Positions 1 through 6,188 of a stretch of 6,188 nucleotides of DNA are shown one piece after another. The stretch comes from Chloroflexota bacterium (GTDB lineage: Bacteria; Chloroflexota; Dehalococcoidia; Lucifugimonadales; Lucifugimonadaceae), in assembly GCA_009837685.1 (NCBI GenBank), contig VXTA01000027.1:1-6188 (forward strand). Reading direction: 5' to 3'. The translations under genes were made by a program, and so were the position numbers. A model generated the notes under the pieces. That model ran no database searches. It was not told where the DNA came from and was given only the letters and a program-made list of their open reading frames with translations. Every line of letters starts with the position of its first letter. Within the stretch, counting starts at the first letter, position 1.

Positions 1-2
1 AA

Positions 3-929
3 ACCAAGCTATTAGACGAAAGACGCGCAGAATACAAACCTCACACGCAACACGGAAATATATGGATTTGTTCGGCCCAGCACCTGCGGAGGGGTGAAAC
101 TGAACCCCAGACGTTTTTCACAAACCACTTGGCCTCGTATCACCTAATAGAACGTGGAGCTCTGTGGTTTCCGGCATGGCTTTACGACGACGGATTTAAG
201 CTTACGGGTAACGGAACCAATCGTCGCCCCAACCTTTCGCCTGACGCGCAGCGATATTTGGAAGGTAATGGTGCCACGGTTTAGGACCTCTTCTATCACG
301 TGCTTGCCGTCTTGCACGACCCTGGATATCGTTCGGCCAACGCAGGTGCTTTACGAATGGAATGGCCCAGAATTCCGATTCCGGGTTGGCCCAATGGGGG
401 TCAAAACGCTGCGCAAAAGTTCCGACATTCAGCCGAACATGGACGCAAAATCGCTGCTCTTTTGGATACTGACACACCCGTCTCAGGTGTCACGACAGGC
501 GTTTTGCGCAGCGAATTCGCCGTGATAGCTGTCCCGTCTACGGTCGACGGAAAAAATATGACGGGAGAGGACTTTAACTTGGAATCGCGATGGGGTCACT
601 TCGGGTCTAATCAGGCGGTGATGCCGGGACAAGGTCACGTTTCAGAACGCGCGTTCACGGCGCAGGAAACGGTCGAACTAGCGGAATGCACAGCGTCGCT
701 AGGCAACACGACGTTTGACGTGTCCATGAACGAACGTGTGTATTGGCGAAACGTGCCCACCGCCGTATGGAATTACAAACTGGGCGGATACCGAGTGCTT
801 AAAAAATGGCTTTCTTACCGCGAACGCAGAGTGTTGGGTAGGCCGCTCAAACCGGAAGAAGTGCAACACTTTACGGAAACCGCTCGACGTATCGCAGCGA
901 TAATCGAACTGACGCATCGATCATCGTAG
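3..929 (+). pseudogene. Type ISP restriction-modification enzyme, C-terminal part, interrupted by an in-frame TAG
   Basis: This is the C-terminal third or less of a type ISP (LlaGI/LlaBIII-like) enzyme. In that family one chain carries nuclease, helicase, N6-adenine methyltransferase and target-recognition parts; only the last part is in the window. The frame is open from base 3 (codon 1 here) to the TAG at 927-929, except for TAG at 282-284 (codon 94). Family-typical segments lie on both sides of that stop: KLLDERR (codons 2-8), HLIERGALWFPAWLYDD (47-63), then DLFYHVLAVLHDPGY (95-109), ALRMEWPRIPIPGW (116-129), VYWRNVP (246-252) and GGYRVLKKWLSYRE (261-274). A conserved block resumes directly after the stop, so this is a single nonsense codon and not a frameshift or a gene boundary. 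The next possible restart, GTG at 300, has no ribosome binding site. A truncated product would lose most of the DNA-recognition domain. The family call rests on remembered motifs and is fairly sure; true inactivation versus sequence error cannot be settled here. Confidence 0.82.
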
Positions 930-1074
930 TCACCGGCTTATTGCTGATCGTGTACCAGTTCGGGATTCGATACACATGGATCGGAACGATGCTGAATGGA
1001 CCGCGGGTGAGGAATTCCCTTCAATCTGCGACACCGACCACTCCGTAATACCCAACCGTCGAATCTCAAGCCTG

Positions 1075-1102
1075 TTGATTTCGAAGGTGCTACTCTGATA
1101 AT
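1075..1102 (+). promoter_or_regulatory. Putative sigma70-type promoter of the aldo/keto reductase gene
   Basis: TTGATT at 1075-1080 resembles a -35 box (TTGACA). GATAAT at 1097-1102 resembles a -10 box (TATAAT, 5 of 6). The spacer is 16 bases. Transcription would start near 1109 and leave a leader of about 38 bases before the ATG at 1147. It is the best promoter-like pair in the 930-1146 gap. The rest of that gap shows no gene, tRNA or terminator that I can support. This is pattern matching only. Confidence 0.4.
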
Positions 1103-1146
1103 CGTCCATTTAACCAAAATCCAATGAATCGACAACGGGGATTCCA

Positions 1147-2025
1147 ATGCAGAAACGAACTCTAGGTCGAACCGGACATGACAGCACGGTGGTCTCTTTT
1201 GGGACCTACGCAGTGGGCTATGTCGACCAAGATGCGGCGGATCGGGCGATCCAACTCGTTCTCGACGCTGGTGTGAACCACTTCGACATCGCTCCGACGT
1301 ATGGTCACGCGATGGAGCGAGTGGCACCGTGGATACCTGAAATCCGCAAGCACGGGATATTTGTAGGAGCGAAGACGGCGGTTCGAGATCGGGACGGTGC
1401 GTGGCGAGATGTTGAGAGCATCATGCAGCGGATGAATATCGAGGACTTCGACCTTTTCCAGCTTCATTCGGTGGGCAACATGGAACAGTTGGAACTTGCG
1501 ACCGCCCCGGGTAGGTCTCTAGAAACGCTGGTAGAGATGCGCGAGCAGGGATTGACGAAATGGCTCGGAATCACTGGTCATGGACCGGAAGTTCCGGCGA
1601 CGATTCTAGAGGCGTTGAAGCGATTCGACTTCGATACGGTGATGTTTCCGCTGAACCCTGCCGCGGCTCGCGATCCGGAATACCGAAGGGTATCCGAAGC
1701 GCTGCTATCGGAGTGCGAAGAACGCGATATCGGCGTACAGACGATAAAGATGATCGCGCGCGGCGGGTGGGGCGATGGTGAGAAACAGACCAACACTTGG
1801 TACGACCCGCATCGTGAGCAGTCAGATATCGACGCTTCGCTGTGGTGGGTGCTCTCGCATGGCGTACACACTGCGCCGAGTTGCGGCGAGATCAGCCTGT
1901 TGCCGAAAGTCCTAGACGCCGCGGAGCGTTTCAAACCGCTGTCAGAAGATCAGATGCGAGCCGTCGAAGAGTCGCAACGTCCGCCTCTGCCCTTGCCTGA
2001 TCTGGCTATTCCGGCTGCGGCTTGA
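1147..2025 (+). CDS. Aldo/keto reductase family oxidoreductase
   Basis: This is a predicted cytosolic NAD(P)H-dependent oxidoreductase with the aldo/keto reductase (beta/alpha)8 barrel, 292 residues and near full family length. The opening MQKRTLGRTG is the usual first strand of the family and fixes the ATG at 1147; a GGGG at 1137-1140, six bases upstream, is a modest ribosome binding site. The catalytic tetrad can be placed as Asp47 and Tyr52 (HFDIAPTYG, 45-53), Lys76 (VGAKT) and His107 (LFQLHSVG). Further barrel segments are WLGITGHGPEV (139-149) and FPLNP (167-171). The C-terminal part (APSCGEISLLPKVLDAAERF, 243-262) takes the place of the usual cofactor-binding loop and has only one Cys, so the ferredoxin-like extension of the COG1453 group is absent. 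The substrate cannot be told from sequence. The permease gene follows after 52 bases on the same strand and may be co-transcribed, but no functional link is evident. Confidence 0.92.
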   Translation: MQKRTLGRTGHDSTVVSFGTYAVGYVDQDAADRAIQLVLDAGVNHFDIAPTYGHAMERVAPWIPEIRKHGIFVGAKTAVRDRDGAWRDVESIMQRMNIEDFDLFQLHSVGNMEQLELATAPGRSLETLVEMREQGLTKWLGITGHGPEVPATILEALKRFDFDTVMFPLNPAAARDPEYRRVSEALLSECEERDIGVQTIKMIARGGWGDGEKQTNTWYDPHREQSDIDASLWWVLSHGVHTAPSCGEISLLPKVLDAAERFKPLSEDQMRAVEESQRPPLPLPDLAIPAAA

Positions 2026-2077
2026 GGCGACGTTTGTATCCCAAGTCGGGTAATCAACTCTGGTACGAGTCCTGCCG

Positions 2078-3211
2078 TTGAACCAAGAGATAAAGCGCAA
2101 GCGTTTTCTCATGCTGAGCGCGGCTGCTGTTTTCGCGGTGTTGCTCTTGCTGATCTACATGTTGGGTTCAGTGTTGATCACGGTGCTGTTTAGCGCGTTG
2201 ATCGCGTATGTTTTGCTTCCGTTGACGAATGTGATTGTCCGGGTGATGCCGTGGCGCGAGAGCCGTCCAGAACTCAGTCGGGGGATCGCGATCGGGTTGA
2301 TTTTCGTTGTCGCTGTCGGTATCTTCGCTGGTTCCATGGCATTGGTGATACCGCCGACGATCGAGCAGAGTCGAGAGTTCATCGATGAGTTTCCGGCGTT
2401 CTTCAACTCTGCCCGCGCCACTATCGAAGGATGGATGGGCGACTACACAGAACTGGTTCCGGACGAAGTCAGGGCGCAGATCGAGCAGAACCTAGCCGAT
2501 ATGGGCGGTGTCGTCGTCAACGCTGCCTGGCAAGTCTTACCAAGGACTTTCGGCCTCGTGTCCGGGACTTTCTCCTTGATCATCGGGCTGGCGACGATGC
2601 CGCTGCTGATTTTCTACTTGGTCAAAGATTCGCGCGAGATTGGATCCAGCTTGCTGACACCGTTCCCGAAGGCTCTGCGACCGTATTTGCTCGACATTGC
2701 GAAGATCGCTGAGAAGACGTTGGGCGGTTACCTGCGCGGGCAACTCATTTTGGCGCTGGCAATCGGTATAGCTGTAACCATTGGTTTGATTGCTTTGGAC
2801 ATCCCATTCGCGTTCTTACTTGGCGTGGTGGCCGGAACAACTGCGTTGATCCCGATCGTCGGTGCGTTCATCGGCGCTGTGGTGGCGATATTGGTAACTT
2901 TAGCGACCGCTCCTGAGAAGTTGGTTTGGGTAGTAGCCCTCTACTTAGGCGTGCAGTTAGCTGAAAACACCTTGTTAGCACCTCGCATCCAATCGGATGC
3001 TTTGAACCTTCATCCGATTGCCGTCATATTCGTCATTATCGTAGGCGGGCATTTCTTCGGCGTCTGGGGGATAATATTCGGGCCGCCGTTGGTTTCTATG
3101 GGCAGGGACATTGTTCGATACGTGGCCGAAGAGTGGGATCGGTTGCCGGATGCAGCAGATCTTGCCGAGCAAGATGAAAACGATTTAGCTGACGATGCGA
3201 CGGTGAACTAG
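2078..3211 (+). CDS. AI-2E family transporter (PerM/TqsA-type permease)
   Basis: This is an integral inner-membrane protein of the AI-2E exporter family (PF01594, formerly UPF0118), 377 residues and typical in length. Members have been linked to export of autoinducer-2 or to Na+/H+ or organic-solute transport, so the substrate is open. Hydrophobic segments lie at about 10-30, 32-50, 68-92, 155-182, 222-242, 244-273, 280-297 and 311-336, with a long hydrophilic stretch between the third and fourth (93-154), as usual. Family signatures are GGYLRGQLILAL (216-227), LIPIVGAFIGAVVA (257-270), LAENTLLAPRIQSDALNLHP (294-313) and GGHFFGVWGIIFGPPL (323-338). The tail (353-377) is acidic. The start is TTG at 2078: it puts the basic KRKR just before the first helix, and a stop lies in frame at 2051-2053. 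The ribosome binding site is poor, and ATG at 2111 is a possible but less likely alternative because it would cut into the first helix. Confidence 0.92.
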   Translation: MNQEIKRKRFLMLSAAAVFAVLLLLIYMLGSVLITVLFSALIAYVLLPLTNVIVRVMPWRESRPELSRGIAIGLIFVVAVGIFAGSMALVIPPTIEQSREFIDEFPAFFNSARATIEGWMGDYTELVPDEVRAQIEQNLADMGGVVVNAAWQVLPRTFGLVSGTFSLIIGLATMPLLIFYLVKDSREIGSSLLTPFPKALRPYLLDIAKIAEKTLGGYLRGQLILALAIGIAVTIGLIALDIPFAFLLGVVAGTTALIPIVGAFIGAVVAILVTLATAPEKLVWVVALYLGVQLAENTLLAPRIQSDALNLHPIAVIFVIIVGGHFFGVWGIIFGPPLVSMGRDIVRYVAEEWDRLPDAADLAEQDENDLADDATVN

Positions 3212-3228
3212 CACGCACCGTGGATGCG

Positions 3229-4401
3229 TTACTCAATCACGACCGTGTCCAACCGGTATTGCTCCAACTCTTTCCAGTCGTACTCGACGCCTAGGCCGGG
3301 GCCTTCGGGGACAGAGACGTTACCATCCTTATCGATGGAATCGATCTGGTCGGCGTAGTCGCACTTGTAGAGTCGCGGGCCAGGTTCCACAATCTTGGGA
3401 TGCACCAAACCCATCTCGTTGAAGTTGGAGTTGCGGATGGCGGCCATGCAGTGTCGATGCGGCGGGTTGGAGATGTGCAGTTCGAGGTCTTGGCCGAAAC
3501 CCTCGGCGGCATGGGCGATCTTCATGACACCGGTTATGCCCCCGTCGTATTCCACGTCGGCGCGCCAAAAGTCTGTGGCCTCCGCTATTGCCATGTCGGT
3601 GTGCGCCTCTACCATATGCAAGTGTTCGCCTTGCAGAAGCGGCGTCTTGATCATCTTCTTCAACTGCTTATGGGCCCAGAGCGATACGCCGCCATCGCGC
3701 ATCGGGTCCTCGTACCAGAAGTAGTTGTATTCGTCACAAGCTCGTCCGACCGCCAGAGTGTCGGCGAAGGTGTCGTAGACGCAACACGGATCGGTCATCA
3801 GCGCCATCTTTCCGCCTACGCGCTCCCCTACAGCTCGAACCGTCGCGATCTCGCGCTCGATGTCGACTTCACCCCATGAATGGATCTTGAAGCCGGGATA
3901 TCCCATCTCCAAGCACATTTCGGCGAAATCGGCGTATGCTTCTGGGCTGCTGAGCCCGCCGGGTTCGCGATCGGCGTGGTAGGTGCTGGCATAGCACGGC
4001 AGTTGCTTGCGGTGTCCGCCCAACAGCTGATAGATCGGGGCGTTGTGGTACTTTCCGGCTAGATCCCAGAGTGTGATGTCGATTGGTCCGACACCCATCC
4101 TGTCGTTTTTTCTGAGTATCGACTTGGCCTGGTTGTAGAACCGTTCTCGTTCCAATGCGCTCTTGCCGATCACGAAGTTGCCACACAGAAGGATTTGTTA
4201 GTACGCGGCCGGTGCCCCGCTCATATATTCGCCGGTGACACCTTGGTCGGTGTGGATTTTGATGCCGACTCTGGTCCGCGAGCCATGAGCGCCGGGCTGG
4301 TAGAACTGCCCCATCGCGAATCCGACGTCTGTCGCAAGATCGTACGTGGGAATCCGGTACCTCGAAAGTTCGACGCGTGTGATTATCGGCGCGGCGCCCA
4401 T
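3229..4401 (-). pseudogene. Mandelate racemase/muconate lactonizing enzyme family protein (enolase superfamily), interrupted by an in-frame TAA
   Basis: The reading runs from ATG at 4401 to TAA at 3229-3231, 391 codons including stops, which is normal for the family. Codon 68 (4198-4200) is TAA. The first 67 codons give the N-terminal capping domain (VELSRYRIPTY, then GIKIHTDQGVTGEYMSGAPA). The same frame continues after the stop with QILLCGNFVIGKSALERER, GVGPIDITLWDLAGK (103-117) and QLLGG. In the barrel I place a K-x-H motif (Lys172, His174 in GFKIHSWGE) and metal ligands Asp204 (LMTDP), Glu231 (WYEDP) and Glu259 (LQGEH). I also place Asp282 (WRADVEYDGG) and His309 (LELHISNPPHRH) as the probable Asp-His dyad. 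Such enzymes abstract a proton alpha to a carboxylate, typically in sugar-acid dehydration or racemisation with Mg2+; the substrate is unknown and no sugar-acid pathway genes are nearby. A restart at GTG 4173 would lack the capping domain and has no clear ribosome binding site. Apart from the single TAA the gene looks well preserved, so the lesion is recent or an error. Confidence 0.85.
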
Positions 4402-4408
4402 ATCTCAT

Positions 4409-4412
4409 CTCC
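4409..4412 (-). promoter_or_regulatory. Ribosome binding site of the enolase-superfamily gene
   Basis: The minus strand reads GGAGATGAGAT directly before the ATG at 4401. GGAG lies seven bases upstream, a normal Shine-Dalgarno distance. This fixes 4401 as the real start and shows that the reading frame before the internal TAA belongs to a genuine gene 5' end. No convincing -35/-10 pair was seen in the remaining 4402-4521 gap. Confidence 0.6.
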
Positions 4413-4521
4413 AATGTCTGTGAACGGTCTTTCTCGGTCTGCACACAGGTTAACTTAGGCGAACAGACCCGATTTCACCGCGAACGCTTTTTGCCACCTT
4501 GCCGATCTGCGAGCCGTTTGA

Positions 4522-5259
4522 TCAGTGCTCAGGCGTGACGACACCTACTTGTAGGCCGAACCGTTCCTGATGGACACCTACGCCGATCACGATCCACCAC
4601 AAGTAATAGATTATCGACAGCGCAGTGAAAACTGGTCCCGACGGGTTCATGAAATCTACGAACGGTACCGTCAATATCATTCCGATCATTGAGACTACCG
4701 CGACGATGCCGATAACGCGAGCGAGTTCCCGATATCCCCCAGGTTTGAATTTCCTAGCGAATGCGAAGCCCAACGCTATGTATCCAGTTAGGCCCGTAAC
4801 GGCGCCGACCAGCCGGGCAACTCCCCCAGCCGACAGCATATGCCTGGCGGTGGTTTCTAAGGCCTCGGTTTGATCTGGGCCAGTTCCTGCGCCAATACCG
4901 TGCTCAATCACGTGCGAAGCGGTGTAATTGAAGGCGTGTCCCAACAACAAGAAAACGACGGCGATCATCACACCGACCAACCCATACTTTATGAAGATGT
5001 CCAAAGCGCAAGGGGTTTGCGCCGTCTGCCACACCACGAGATAACCCCACAACAGAAACATCACACCCACGGCGCCTATCGCCGCGGCAAAGTATGTCAA
5101 CAACGGACGGCCAGCTACCGCATCGACCATTGCCTGTAAATCATTCGGACCAGCCGTTCCGATCACAAAGCCAGGCATCAATAACGTCGAAACGATGTAC
5201 GAAACCGCTCCTATGATCAGAGCCAGCCCACCAACTCTAGGGACGGTGATCATTGACAT
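4522..5259 (-). CDS. Six-helix integral membrane protein of unknown function
   Basis: This is a 245-residue hydrophobic protein that I cannot assign to a named family. Six probable membrane helices lie at about 9-29, 54-76, 88-109, 145-168, 178-200 and 208-229, separated by short loops. The longest loop (110-144) carries HVIEHGIGAGTGPDQTEA, has two His residues and lies between helices 3 and 4. There is no cleavable signal peptide; the N-terminus MSMITVPRVGG leads straight into helix 1. The ends of the helices contain Trp/Tyr clusters (YYLWWIVIG, 218-226), as often at lipid interfaces. The overall layout recalls DUF4386-like bacterial membrane proteins, but I see no motif that proves it. The start at 5259 is favoured over the Met at residue 3 because GGAGG sits seven bases upstream. 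The gene lies between the SRAP gene and the enolase-family gene on the same strand, with gaps of 231 and 120 bases, so an operon is not evident. Confidence 0.8.
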   Translation of the reverse strand: MSMITVPRVGGLALIIGAVSYIVSTLLMPGFVIGTAGPNDLQAMVDAVAGRPLLTYFAAAIGAVGVMFLLWGYLVVWQTAQTPCALDIFIKYGLVGVMIAVVFLLLGHAFNYTASHVIEHGIGAGTGPDQTEALETTARHMLSAGGVARLVGAVTGLTGYIALGFAFARKFKPGGYRELARVIGIVAVVSMIGMILTVPFVDFMNPSGPVFTALSIIYYLWWIVIGVGVHQERFGLQVGVVTPEH

Positions 5260-5266
5260 TGCACTT

Positions 5267-5271
5267 CCTCC
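5267..5271 (-). promoter_or_regulatory. Strong ribosome binding site of the six-helix membrane protein
   Basis: The minus strand reads GGAGGAAGTGCA immediately before ATG 5259. GGAGG is a full Shine-Dalgarno core with a seven-base spacer, the strongest in the window, and it decides the start. Further upstream on the same strand CATAAT (5292-5297) could be a -10 box, but no good -35 box pairs with it. Confidence 0.65.
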
Positions 5272-5377
5272 GGTCGATCGTTGCCGATGCGATTATGCCA
5301 TGGTTTGGGACTTTACCATGTTGCCCACGACCGTTGTCGCATCTGCGTACGAGTGCCGCGATTTGGCGTAGGCGCGT

Positions 5378-5490
5378 TCAACTGATCAATTCGCCGTTCC
5401 ATAACCGTTCGACGAAGCGTTCGGCTGGCAGTATCAGAATGCCGTCATCGGTTAATCTGAGGCGTTGTTCGTAGCGATCTAAGAACAGCT
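5378..5490 (-). other. Short open tail downstream of the SRAP gene, possible gene remnant
   Basis: Directly after the SRAP stop codon, on the same strand but in another frame, 37 codons stay open to a TGA at 5378-5380. They encode a protein-like stretch with RLRLTDDGILILPAERFVER near its middle, ending WNGELIS. The LT-x-x-G-x-L pattern followed by an amphipathic helix resembles the extreme C-terminus of HemW-type radical SAM proteins (winged-helix-like tail), but this is a weak, memory-based likeness. The frame remains open into the SRAP gene as far as an ATG at 5590, but that part is an antisense-free shadow of SRAP codons. No start codon with a ribosome binding site lies within 5378-5490. 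It could be a decayed 3' fragment of a gene displaced by SRAP, or chance. Confidence 0.25.
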
Positions 5491-6177
5491 CTACTCGAAA
5501 AGCGTGGGTTGAGAGCCCAACAAGTGGGGACCATCGTTCCTCGTTGAACCAACGGCGGGATTGGCTTCTTGGGCCTGCATCGTCTCCCATTCACGGGGTT
5601 TCAGCGCTTCTAGCAAGACGGTCTGATCTACGGCATCGTCGAGCCATATCGCTGCCCAGTCGTCATCAAGGATTACGGGCATACGGTTGTAGATGGGCTC
5701 CATCAGCGAGTTCGGTGAAGTTGTGATTATGGAGCACGACTCGACCAGGCCACCGGGGCCGCGCCATACACTCCAGATCCCCGCAAAGGTGACAACTGGG
5801 GTTTTTGTGTCGGATATCCAAATCGGCGTTTTGTTTCGGGGTCCATCTCGCCGCCATTCGAAGAAACCGTTCGCTGGTACTAGGCAGCGTCTCGCTTTGA
5901 ACGATTCACGGAACGTCGGGCGTTCGGCTACGGTTTCGGATCTTGCGTTGAACATAGGGCGTTTGAAGGCGGTGTCCGGTTTGGCCCAGTGGGGGATCAA
6001 TCCCCAACGCATCATCGAGCCGACGCGTCGGCCATCCGTCTCTGTGATCGTCAACACTGGCATCGTCGGCGCGATGTTCCAGCTTGGCGCGTATGCATCT
6101 GGCGGCATCCTTAGTTCGAAACCGAGCAACTCGACCAACTCGACGAGATCGGTGAACAAGACGAAACGTCCACACAT
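5491..6177 (-). CDS. SOS response-associated peptidase (SRAP) family protein, YedK/HMCES-like
   Basis: SRAP proteins bind abasic sites in single-stranded DNA and form a thiazolidine crosslink through Cys2, shielding the lesion; they can also reverse the crosslink. This one is full length (228 residues). MCGRF at the start supplies Cys2 after removal of Met1. Other hallmarks are SWNIAPT (32-38, Asn34), MRWGLIPHWA (56-65), FNARSET (76-82, Asn77), RRCLVPANGFFEW (96-108, Glu107), FAGIW (131-135), TTSPN (152-156), RMPVIL (165-170) and RNDGP (213-217). The residue before the RMPVIL block that is normally His (His160 in E. coli YedK, in an HDRMP or HNRMP context) is Tyr163 here (IYNRMP). The ATG at 6177 is fixed by the Cys2 requirement; the weak AGAG before it lies almost at the window edge, so any promoter is outside. 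In many bacteria the gene stands alone or is damage-inducible; no LexA-type operator can be assessed here. Confidence 0.95.
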   Translation of the reverse strand: MCGRFVLFTDLVELVELLGFELRMPPDAYAPSWNIAPTMPVLTITETDGRRVGSMMRWGLIPHWAKPDTAFKRPMFNARSETVAERPTFRESFKARRCLVPANGFFEWRRDGPRNKTPIWISDTKTPVVTFAGIWSVWRGPGGLVESCSIITTSPNSLMEPIYNRMPVILDDDWAAIWLDDAVDQTVLLEALKPREWETMQAQEANPAVGSTRNDGPHLLGSQPTLFE

Positions 6178-6188
6178 CTCTATACAGC

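Noticed and set aside
154..525. 123-codon plus-strand open frame starting inside the type ISP region
   Set aside because: It runs through conserved type ISP motifs in another frame, and its own translation shows no family features.
918..950. CGATCA/TGATCG inverted repeat at the end of the type ISP gene
   Set aside because: Six base pairs around a 21-base loop with no T-tract is not a credible intrinsic terminator.
938..1327. 129-codon minus-strand open frame spanning the gap and the start of the aldo/keto reductase gene
   Set aside because: It overlaps a well-supported gene in antisense, its composition is rich in Arg/Ser/Pro and Cys, and it shows no recognisable motif or ribosome binding site.
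3213..3229. ACGCA/TGCGT inverted repeat in the 17-base gap between convergent genes, a possible bidirectional terminator
   Set aside because: The stem is only five base pairs, it runs into a stop codon, and no T-run follows on either strand.
282..4200. Stop-codon reassignment or selenocysteine/pyrrolysine insertion as the cause of the two internal stops
   Set aside because: One stop is TAG and the other TAA, both codons also end normal genes here, neither site is a known catalytic position, and no adjacent stem-loop element was seen.
3869..4444. 191-codon minus-strand open frame that bridges the TAA in the enolase-family gene in another frame
   Set aside because: The protein is very Arg-rich with no family motif, whereas the other frame carries the enolase-superfamily signatures on both sides of the TAA. 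It is a shadow frame and not evidence for a programmed frameshift.

Overview
The window carries six protein-coding loci and no RNA gene, insertion sequence or CRISPR array that I can see. It reads as a bacterial chromosome segment of middling GC. The enolase-superfamily gene, the aldo/keto reductase and the general style of the proteins would suit an environmental, possibly marine, Chloroflexota (SAR202-like) genome. That placement is inference only; nothing here is a phylogenetic marker.

Plus strand, left to right. Bases 3-929 are the 3' end of a large type ISP restriction-modification gene (target-recognition and C-terminal region), cut by the left window edge and interrupted by an in-frame TAG at 282-284. 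A 217-base gap follows, with a plausible sigma70 promoter at 1075-1102. Then come an intact aldo/keto reductase (1147-2025) and, 52 bases later, an intact AI-2E/PerM-family membrane permease (2078-3211).

Minus strand, from the right edge leftwards. First is a full-length SRAP (YedK/HMCES-type) DNA-protein crosslink protein (5491-6177). Directly behind it lies a short open tail (5378-5490) that may be a gene remnant. Next is an unrecognised six-helix membrane protein with a strong ribosome binding site (4522-5259). Last is a mandelate racemase/muconate lactonizing enzyme-type gene (3229-4401), complete from start to stop except for an in-frame TAA at codon 68. The two gene groups converge, with only 17 bases between the stop codons of the permease and the enolase-family gene.

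The genes do not form an obvious pathway. The most notable pattern is that two of the six loci carry one clean nonsense codon each, with family-typical sequence in the same frame on both sides. The two codons differ (TAG and TAA), and TGA, TAG and TAA all end genes here, so a recoded genetic code is unlikely. Recent pseudogenisation or consensus error is the likelier explanation. A second oddity is a Tyr at the SRAP position that is normally His. I did not find convincing evidence of a new multi-gene system.
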